Part shown: piece after piece, positions 54,789-61,849 of the stretch
How the letters are laid out: every line of letters starts with the position of its first letter
Numbering within the stretch: the stretch's first letter is position 1
DNA from: Cyclobacteriaceae bacterium
GTDB taxonomy: Bacteria; Bacteroidota; Bacteroidia; Cytophagales; Cyclobacteriaceae
DNA length: 64,000 nt
Assembly: GCA_016786495.1 (NCBI GenBank)
Contig: JAEUUJ010000047.1
Span: forward strand, 1 to 64,000
Direction of reading: 5' to 3'
Notes under the pieces: generated by a model
Told to the model about the DNA's origin: nothing
Seen by the model: only the letters and a program-made list of their open reading frames with translations
Databases searched by the model: none
Translations under genes and position numbers: made by a program

Positions 54789-57200
54789 CTACTCGTGCCG
54801 AAGTGTCTTGATCGGATTCGAGAATGCGGCCTGCAATGCCCGATAACTGGTCGTGAGCAATGCAATAGCGAAGGTGGTCAGGCCAACGATTGCAAAAATT
54901 CCCCAGTGAATATCAACGCGGAACGCAAACCCGTTCAACCATTGGTTAACTGCATACCAGGCGATGGGGCAGGAGATGATAAAGGCAATGGCAATGAGTT
55001 TTGAAAAGTCTTTCGATAGCAGCATAACGATCTGGCTGACAGAACCTCCCATAACTTTTCGAATACCGATTTCTTTTTTGCGTTCTTCTGCAATGAACGA
55101 GGCCAGTGCGAACAACCCCAGGCAGGCCACCACAACCGCAAGTACTGAGAAGATACCGGCTACTTTACCAAGCTTCTCTTCATCCTTATAAAGTTGATCG
55201 AGTTCCTGATCGAGGAAGAAGTAGTCGAACGGCCGGCCCGGAACGAGTTCTTTCCATTTCTGCTCAATGCCGGCCAGCGTGCCTCTCAGATCGTCAGTTT
55301 TCATTTTAATCGCCACATACTTCAATTCAAAGTTGAAGTGGCGCGGTAACGACCGCTGTTGAATGATCAACGGCTCGATGACCTTGTGCTTGGAAACAAA
55401 ATTGAAGTTCTCAACCACACCTACAATCTCACCGTGGTATTGATTATAGTCGAACGGCTTGCCCACGGCCGATTCATTTGTCCAGCCCATCTGTTTCACC
55501 AAGGCTTCGTTCACAATCAGCGCAAGCGAATCTTCGGTGTTCTTCGTTTCATCGTATGCGCGACCCGCTACGATGTCGAGATCGAACGTTTTAAAGAAAT
55601 CATGACCCACCCAAATCACCGAGAAGAGTTTCGAGTCGGTCATACCTTCAAACCGGTAGTTATCGCCCTGGTGTTTAGAACCCAGCACATCCAGCACTCC
55701 CGTTACACTCGCCACATCGCTTCGTTGCTCAAGCTCTTTCTTGAATGCCGGATACGTTCGTACGATGGGAGTTCCCAACGCTGAAACATATAAAACCTGT
55801 TCGGTATCGAAACCTGTATCGCTCTTGCGTAAAAAATCCAGTTGGTTTATCGCGATTACCGTGCTGATAATCATGATGATGGAAAGCGAGAATTGAACAA
55901 CCACCAGGATCTTACGAAGTACGGCACCGCGGCCGCCTTTTGCCTGACTGTCTTTTAACACCTTGGCCGGAATGAACGAACTCAATACAAGAGCCGGATA
56001 GATACCCGAGCCAACACCCACTACAATGAAGATTAATGCGAGTGCCCCCAGAATAACCGGAGAGAAGAAAACGTCAAAGCCAAGCGACTTTTCGGCTAGT
56101 GAATTAAAGGACGATAAGCCCGCGATGCCCAGTCCGATGGCCAGCACAATGGCTGCAAATACAATGATGAGCGATTCCAATAAAAACTGGAAAATAAGTT
56201 GCGACCGTTCGCCTCCCAATGTTTTTCGTAAGCCTACTTCTTTGGCGCGCTTCGCGGAGCGGGCAGTGGAGAGATTCATAAAGTTCATGCTGGCAATGAA
56301 CAGGATGACGACCCCAATGATGGTAAATACGTAAATGTTTTGCTCGCTGCTGTTGGCTTCCAGTTCGAACTCAAGGTCTGATTTCAGGTGAATATCGGTG
56401 AGCGGCTGAAGACTCATGCGTGCGTCTTTCTTCACGAATTCAGGGAAGTACTTGTCTACCACGGCAGGGAAGTAGTGCTCAATTTCCGAAGGTTTTACTC
56501 CGGGCTTTAGCAGCAAGTAGGTCCAGCACGGGTTCCAATACCACGTTCGAGGATACTGGCCGCCAAAAAAGTTTCGAAGGGTTGAAAACGAAATCAAAAA
56601 GTCGAACTGAAAATGTGCGTTGCGGGGAACATCGGGCATAACCCCGGTTACCACCAATTCCTGACGATCCAGTACGCGCAGGAATTTTCCCATCGGATCT
56701 TCCTCTCCAAAGTAGCGCCTGGCTGCGCTTTCGGTGAGTAATACCGAGTTGGGTTGCGACAGCGCTGTAGCCTTGTCACCCTTGGTTACTTCGTAATCAA
56801 AAACTTTAAAGAAGGTGGAGTCGGCAAATAGTACATGCGGCTCGTTGAATTCTTTATCCTCGTTGTCGCGATTCGAAATTAAAATGGTTGGGGCCTGAAA
56901 GTTGAAGAGTCTCACCTGCGTTTCTACGAGGTTATCATACTCTTCCGCGATGGTTGGCCCGGAAGGAAACGGTACGCTTGACGAGCGCTCGCCTGAACCC
57001 TCGGTTTCGATGAACTCGTTTACCCGGTAAATGCGATCGGCTTTCGTGTTGAACCGGTCGTAGCTTAATTCATCGTTAATGTAAATCGCGATAAAAATAC
57101 AACTGGCGATTCCCAGCGTAAGCCCAAATACATTGATCAGCGAATAGAACTTGTCTTTGAGAATGTTGCGGATCGCAACGGTCAGGTAATTACGAAGCAT
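54789..57200 (-). CDS. FtsX/MacB-type ABC transporter permease
   Basis: Inner-membrane permease of 803 residues, fourth copy in the window and clearly the closest relative of the one at 522: both share YRVNEF, GSGERSSS, WYWNPCWTYL and ALTDIHLKS or PLTDIHLKS. Same double MacB/FtsX architecture, with KEVGLRKTLGGERSQ in the first half and KEIGIRKVMGGSVSQ in the second. No ATPase is adjacent. The near-duplicate suggests a dispersed duplication within this genome. Confidence 0.93.
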   Translation of the reverse strand: MLRNYLTVAIRNILKDKFYSLINVFGLTLGIASCIFIAIYINDELSYDRFNTKADRIYRVNEFIETEGSGERSSSVPFPSGPTIAEEYDNLVETQVRLFNFQAPTILISNRDNEDKEFNEPHVLFADSTFFKVFDYEVTKGDKATALSQPNSVLLTESAARRYFGEEDPMGKFLRVLDRQELVVTGVMPDVPRNAHFQFDFLISFSTLRNFFGGQYPRTWYWNPCWTYLLLKPGVKPSEIEHYFPAVVDKYFPEFVKKDARMSLQPLTDIHLKSDLEFELEANSSEQNIYVFTIIGVVILFIASMNFMNLSTARSAKRAKEVGLRKTLGGERSQLIFQFLLESLIIVFAAIVLAIGLGIAGLSSFNSLAEKSLGFDVFFSPVILGALALIFIVVGVGSGIYPALVLSSFIPAKVLKDSQAKGGRGAVLRKILVVVQFSLSIIMIISTVIAINQLDFLRKSDTGFDTEQVLYVSALGTPIVRTYPAFKKELEQRSDVASVTGVLDVLGSKHQGDNYRFEGMTDSKLFSVIWVGHDFFKTFDLDIVAGRAYDETKNTEDSLALIVNEALVKQMGWTNESAVGKPFDYNQYHGEIVGVVENFNFVSKHKVIEPLIIQQRSLPRHFNFELKYVAIKMKTDDLRGTLAGIEQKWKELVPGRPFDYFFLDQELDQLYKDEEKLGKVAGIFSVLAVVVACLGLFALASFIAEERKKEIGIRKVMGGSVSQIVMLLSKDFSKLIAIAFIISCPIAWYAVNQWLNGFAFRVDIHWGIFAIVGLTTFAIALLTTSYRALQAAFSNPIKTLRHE

Positions 57201-57310
57201 CGGTACGGAGGTTGGTTGGCTTCAAGGTAAACGGAACATCATCAATTTAGATTTTGATACTACATGAGCGGAAACCGCTCATTATGAATAGCTTTATAAA
57301 CGTTTGAGAG

Positions 57311-57343
57311 TTGATGTGTTCGATTTCGAATAGTGTATCTTTA
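57311..57343 (+). promoter_or_regulatory. Putative promoter of the M1 peptidase gene
   Basis: TTG at 57311-57313, a 22-base spacer, then TATCTTTA at 57336-57343 (seven of eight to TAnnTTTG). The spacer is at the long end. Predicted leader about 50 bases. Confidence 0.3.
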
Positions 57344-57399
57344 ACCGCTCATACCCGGCATTGACCAACTCTACCAACCACTAAAACAACATAAATAAG

Positions 57400-59394
57400 A
57401 TGCGCTTCCTTTTACCTGGACTACTCGTTGTTTCGATTTTTGCGTCCGCGCAAAATGTGCAAAAACCTGTTCGAACGTCAATTGAAACACAAAAGCGATC
57501 CATTCGCTCGGATGTTCCGATGACGAATTCGATCCGTAACGCTTTCAAAGCCGGAACACGTGATTTCTCCGGCAAGCCGGGTCCGAAGTACTGGCAGCTT
57601 GAAGCCGACTACACGATTCAGGCAAGTCTGGATCCGGCAACACAAACCATCACGGGCTCTGAGAAGATTGTGATGCATAACAATAGTCCCGATGACTTGA
57701 AGAATATCGTGCTTCGCCTGGATCACAACATTTTTCGGCCGGAGGCAATGCGGGGTGGATCAACACCGGCCGAAGCAACAGAAGGAATGGTAATCACCAG
57801 TCTAAAAGTAGCCGGTCAAGCTGCGGATTTAACAGCAACTCCATCCATGGGCCGCAATAGCCCGCCACCCACAAAAATTGTTGTGTTCGGACTTACACGC
57901 ACAATTGCCAGTATTAATCTCCTCGAACCGGTGAAGGCTGGTTCATCCGTTGAACTGGAAATCGAATGGCGCACCAAATTGCCGGGCGGACCCAACGGTC
58001 GCGGCCATCGGATGACGCAACGTTTTGAAAGCCGGCTCTTTCAACCTACACAATGGTATCCGCGAATTGCGAAATATGACGACCTGCGCGGATGGGAAAC
58101 AAGCCCTTACCTCGGACCGGCAGAATTTTACAATAACTTCGGAAAGTTTGATGTATCGATTACCGTTCCCGGTGGCTGGATTGTCAGCGGAACCGGTGTG
58201 CTTCAAAATCCTGCTGAAGTGTTAACGGAAACAGCACGACAACGCCTTTCCACTGTTCTGAATTCAAATGATGATGTGATCATTGTCGGAGAATCCGATA
58301 AAGGGCCCGGCAAAGCAACGGCACCGGGCGATAAGCTTACCTGGCATTTTGTTGCCGATAAAGTAAACGACTTCGCATGGGCAACGGCTGAAAACTTTGT
58401 CTGGAAAGCGACCCGTGCAACCATTCCGGGAAAAGGACCGATACCGATTCACATGGTGTATCTTCCTGATCGGGCCAGGTTCTTTGAGAAAGCAGGTCCG
58501 GTGGCTCGCCATGCACTTGAATTCTATTCTGCTTTGTGGGCACCCTATCCGTTTCCGCAGTTAACGCTACAGGATGGACCGAGTTCCGGGATGGAGTACC
58601 CGATGGTAATCAACTCCAATCAGGGCGCTGCCGATCATGAAACTGCGCATCAATGGTGGCCGATGGTGGTCGGTAATAATGAAACGAGGTATGGCTGGAT
58701 GGACGAAGGGTTCAACCAGTACATGAATATTCTTTCAGATGCTGACGATGAGAAGAAGCCTTACAGCCTGGATGGACTCGGCCAGAGTTATGGTCGCATG
58801 AGCGGGAGCGAAGATGAAGCTCCTATGATGTGGAGCGCGAATGACGCGGGCAGCGGCTATGGATTTCAGACGTACGCAAAAACTCCGTTGATGCTTTCCA
58901 TGCTTGGCGGAATCGTTGGGGATGAAGCGGTGATCAACGCCATGAAGAAATATACCACGACTTGGTCATACAAACACCCGTCACCGTGGGATTACATTTT
59001 CTTCATGAACAACGAACTCGGTCAGGACCTGGAATGGTTTTGGTATTACTGGCTCTGGACTACCGAAACGGTTGATGGGTCGATCCAGGATGTTAAGACC
59101 GTAAAGGGAAAGACGATCGTCACGGTTCGTCAGGATGGTCAAATGCCTTCGCCCGTGGTGCTGAAGGTTGAGTTCGAAGCCGAAGGACCCGCGATCAAGA
59201 CGGTTCAAAATGCCAAAATGATTGATGCAACAACTGCGGAAGTGACGTGGCCGGTATCCGTTTGGCTGAATGGCAGCCGTACCTTCCAGACGGAGATGAA
59301 TTTTGGCGACCGCAAGATCAAAAAGATAACGTTCGACCCGCACGGCCGTTTTCCGGATTCAAATCCGGCCGATAATGTCTGGCCAAAGCAATAA
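57400..59394 (+). CDS. Secreted M1 family zinc metallopeptidase
   Basis: Protein of 664 residues with a signal peptide (VVSIFASAQ). Zinc site complete: H413-E414-T-A-H417, then 18 residues, then E436 in WMDEGFN. Upstream GMEYPMV stands where aminopeptidases have GAMEN. The N-terminal saddle domain and the typical alpha-helical part are recognisable, and the gluzincin site is intact, so it should be an active peptidase, probably acting outside the inner membrane. A terminator follows. Contrast with the M1-fold protein at 61833, which has lost its zinc site. Confidence 0.94.
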   Translation: MRFLLPGLLVVSIFASAQNVQKPVRTSIETQKRSIRSDVPMTNSIRNAFKAGTRDFSGKPGPKYWQLEADYTIQASLDPATQTITGSEKIVMHNNSPDDLKNIVLRLDHNIFRPEAMRGGSTPAEATEGMVITSLKVAGQAADLTATPSMGRNSPPPTKIVVFGLTRTIASINLLEPVKAGSSVELEIEWRTKLPGGPNGRGHRMTQRFESRLFQPTQWYPRIAKYDDLRGWETSPYLGPAEFYNNFGKFDVSITVPGGWIVSGTGVLQNPAEVLTETARQRLSTVLNSNDDVIIVGESDKGPGKATAPGDKLTWHFVADKVNDFAWATAENFVWKATRATIPGKGPIPIHMVYLPDRARFFEKAGPVARHALEFYSALWAPYPFPQLTLQDGPSSGMEYPMVINSNQGAADHETAHQWWPMVVGNNETRYGWMDEGFNQYMNILSDADDEKKPYSLDGLGQSYGRMSGSEDEAPMMWSANDAGSGYGFQTYAKTPLMLSMLGGIVGDEAVINAMKKYTTTWSYKHPSPWDYIFFMNNELGQDLEWFWYYWLWTTETVDGSIQDVKTVKGKTIVTVRQDGQMPSPVVLKVEFEAEGPAIKTVQNAKMIDATTAEVTWPVSVWLNGSRTFQTEMNFGDRKIKKITFDPHGRFPDSNPADNVWPKQ

Positions 59395-59410
59395 GATTCC
59401 TTGAATCGCG

Positions 59411-59441
59411 AAGCCGCCCACGCCAACGGGTGGCTTTTTTT
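59411..59441 (+). terminator. Intrinsic terminator after the M1 peptidase gene
   Basis: AAGCCGCCC (59411-59419) pairs with GGGTGGCTT (59428-59436), nine base pairs with one G-U, loop ACGCCAAC, followed by T residues to 59441. Confidence 0.85.
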
Positions 59442-59512
59442 GTGGCTTTAAATGTCATTCCGTTGTCCGGTTTCAGGTTTACCTTTACCGTAGGTTTACC
59501 GTTGAAATCGCT

Positions 59513-60436
59513 ATGAAGAAGACCCGGATTGTATTTCTCGTTTTACCGCGGGTACACATGCTTGACCTGGCGGGACCGTTGCAGGTATTTCAGGAAGCGC
59601 AGGACCATGGCGCTGAAATTTCAATTGAATTTTGCTCAGTTCAGCATGAAGTATCATCTTCTATTGAACTGATTATTAATAATTTACAGCATTTTTGCGA
59701 AATCCGATTTTCTGCCGGCGACTACCTGTTTATAGCGGGTGCTGAAGTGCGGTACCTGATCTCTCAGGAGGCCAGGGCGCAGAAGGACTTGATGCGCTGG
59801 ATTCGGGACGCGCATGCCGCGGGTGCATCGATCTGCTCAGTTTGTACCGGTGCATTTCTTGTCGCGGAAGCAGGAATTTTAGATGGCCTGAAATGTACTA
59901 CACATTGGAAACGGACCGCCGAGCTTCAACAGCGGTATCCGGCCGTGAAAGTCATGGACGACATCCTTTTTACCGAAGATAACCGGGTGATGACGAGTGC
60001 CGGAGTAACGGCAGGCGTTGACCTCGCACTGGAAATCGTAAGCCGCCTGACGAGCGAACAGGTTTCATACGAGGTAGCGCGCGAACTTGTGGTGTATGTG
60101 CGCAGACCCGGATCCGATTCGCAACACAGCGTTTTTATGAAGCACAGGAATCACATTCATTCGGGTATTCACAAAGCACAGGATTACCTCCAGGAAAATA
60201 TTCATCAAAAGGTGTCGCTTGGCCAATTGGCCGACACCACCTGCATGAGTCCGCGCAATTTAACCCGCACCTTCAAACGGGAAACCGGCATTACGGTAAA
60301 CGAATATGTAACGCTGGTTCGCAAAAGCATGCTGAAGGAGTTTTCAAAAGATCCCAACATGAGCCGCAAGCAAATGGCAAAACAGTGCGGCCTGAAAAGC
60401 GAACGTCAGGTGATCCGTTTATTGCAAAGTCTCTAA
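59513..60436 (+). CDS. GlxA family transcriptional regulator (DJ-1-like plus AraC HTH)
   Basis: Protein of 307 residues. N-terminal DJ-1/PfpI-like domain (about 5-180) with LDLAGPLQVFQEA, a nucleophile-elbow-like SICSVCTGAFLVAEAG and TTHW; C-terminal AraC/XylS helix-turn-helix pair (about 210-307) with VSLGQLADTTCMSPRNLTR. GlxA-type regulators sense small molecules or betaine/amine-type ligands in other bacteria. It is 9 bases upstream of the NIPSNAP gene and likely controls or accompanies it (inference). Confidence 0.93.
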   Translation: MKKTRIVFLVLPRVHMLDLAGPLQVFQEAQDHGAEISIEFCSVQHEVSSSIELIINNLQHFCEIRFSAGDYLFIAGAEVRYLISQEARAQKDLMRWIRDAHAAGASICSVCTGAFLVAEAGILDGLKCTTHWKRTAELQQRYPAVKVMDDILFTEDNRVMTSAGVTAGVDLALEIVSRLTSEQVSYEVARELVVYVRRPGSDSQHSVFMKHRNHIHSGIHKAQDYLQENIHQKVSLGQLADTTCMSPRNLTRTFKRETGITVNEYVTLVRKSMLKEFSKDPNMSRKQMAKQCGLKSERQVIRLLQSL

Positions 60437-60445
60437 CAACCGTGT

Positions 60446-61222
60446 ATGAAAGTTACCTCTATCATCCTGCTTATCGTCTGTATGTTTAGTTCATCCTGGT
60501 CGCAAACTACATCGCACGATGAGCTGGTGATCAAAAGCATTGAACTCCGCAATTATACGTTGCTGGAAGGAATGCGTGACAAGTTCTCGGCCTACATGGA
60601 CCGGATGATTATCCCGAAACAAGGTGAGTTGGGAGGGTATCTCATGAATGCTTTCAGTCTGAATAACGCTAACGACCACTACGTATGGATTCGCGGCTTC
60701 GAAAACATGCAAACGCGCAGCAAGTTCATGAAAGATTTTTACTACAGCGATTATTGGAAACAAACCGCGGCTGAATGCAATAGCATGCTCGTGGATGCGT
60801 ATGATGTTCATTTGCTGAAGCCGTTGGTGATTGTTGGGCAGGCCATTGATTCAACCGGGGGAATTAAACTGGGTGAACTTAAAAAACCGGAGGGTGTAAC
60901 CGTTGCAACGTATTATGTGACGCGGAACAAACGGAACGATTTAATCCGGCTGATGGCAAGCGATTACCTCGATGTGCTCCGGAAAAGCGGAGCTGACGTG
61001 TTGACGTTGCTGATCAGTGAAACGCAGGAGAACGACTATACCCGGCAACACGTCTATCAGGACCCCAGTCTTTTGGTGATGCTTACGCATTATCGCGATC
61101 AACGTGCCTACGAATCTTCCCGTAAGCTGATCGCGCAAACAACTCCTGCTGCGGTCACCAGGCGATTAAACGATCTTCTGGTGTCGTCCGACTCGCAGAT
61201 TCTTTTCCCGCTACAACACTAA
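60446..61222 (+). CDS. NIPSNAP family secreted protein
   Basis: Protein of 258 residues with a signal peptide (core IILLIVCMFSSSWSQ). NIPSNAP domain near 25-130: IELRNYTLLEGMRDKFSAYM, HYVWIRGFENMQTRSKFMK, FYYSDYWKQTAAECN, and DAYDVHLLKPL. A second, more diverged half follows, beginning VATYYVTRNKRNDLIR. NIPSNAP proteins are ferredoxin-like (dimeric alpha-beta barrel) folds with unclear roles. It lies between two DJ-1-superfamily genes. Confidence 0.85.
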   Translation: MKVTSIILLIVCMFSSSWSQTTSHDELVIKSIELRNYTLLEGMRDKFSAYMDRMIIPKQGELGGYLMNAFSLNNANDHYVWIRGFENMQTRSKFMKDFYYSDYWKQTAAECNSMLVDAYDVHLLKPLVIVGQAIDSTGGIKLGELKKPEGVTVATYYVTRNKRNDLIRLMASDYLDVLRKSGADVLTLLISETQENDYTRQHVYQDPSLLVMLTHYRDQRAYESSRKLIAQTTPAAVTRRLNDLLVSSDSQILFPLQH

Positions 61223-61234
61223 TCCGATACAATC

Positions 61235-61849
61235 ATGACAAAAAATGTTGGCATCCTGATTTTTAACGATGCCGAGGTGCTCGACTTTGCCGGTCCGTTT
61301 GAAGTATTCTCCGTTACGGCTCAAATTAATCCGGAGAAACCGTTCAATGTGTTTACAATCGCCAGAGACGAGCGCATCGTTTCTGCTGTGAACGGACTCA
61401 AGGTTCAACCGGATTACACCATTCACAACCATCCGGTTATTGATATTCTGATTGTTTCCGGTGGTCAGGGAACCCGTGCGTTGCTCACCGATCATATGCT
61501 GCTCGCCTGGATTGAGAAGATACATCAGTCAGCAGAGCTCACGCTCAGCATTTGTTCAGCCTCACGGCTAATGGGCAAACTTGGGTTGTTGAATAACAGA
61601 CCGTTCTGTACGCACCACGAGGTGTACGAGCACATGGCTGAACTGGCACCTCGGGCTGTTCCGAAGCCGGAAAGGCGTTTTACAAAATCGAGCGATAAAC
61701 TTTATACATCAGGCGGAATATCGGCAGGCATTGATCTTTCTTTTTTCACGATCGCCCGGTTGTTGGGCGAATCGGTTGCTATCCGTACAGCCGAGTACAT
61801 GGAATATAACTACATCCCTCAACACGCTACACATGAACAAACACATTAG
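61235..61849 (+). CDS. DJ-1/PfpI family protein
   Basis: Protein of 204 residues, DJ-1 superfamily without an HTH domain. Landmarks are LDFAGPFEVF, VSGGQGTRALL and the nucleophile region LSICSASRLMGKLGLL with Cys109 approximately, then TSGGISAGIDLSFF. This arrangement resembles isonitrile hydratase/PfpI-like members. The ATG is 12 bases after the NIPSNAP stop. Its end overlaps the next gene by 17 bases. Confidence 0.9.
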   Translation: MTKNVGILIFNDAEVLDFAGPFEVFSVTAQINPEKPFNVFTIARDERIVSAVNGLKVQPDYTIHNHPVIDILIVSGGQGTRALLTDHMLLAWIEKIHQSAELTLSICSASRLMGKLGLLNNRPFCTHHEVYEHMAELAPRAVPKPERRFTKSSDKLYTSGGISAGIDLSFFTIARLLGESVAIRTAEYMEYNYIPQHATHEQTH

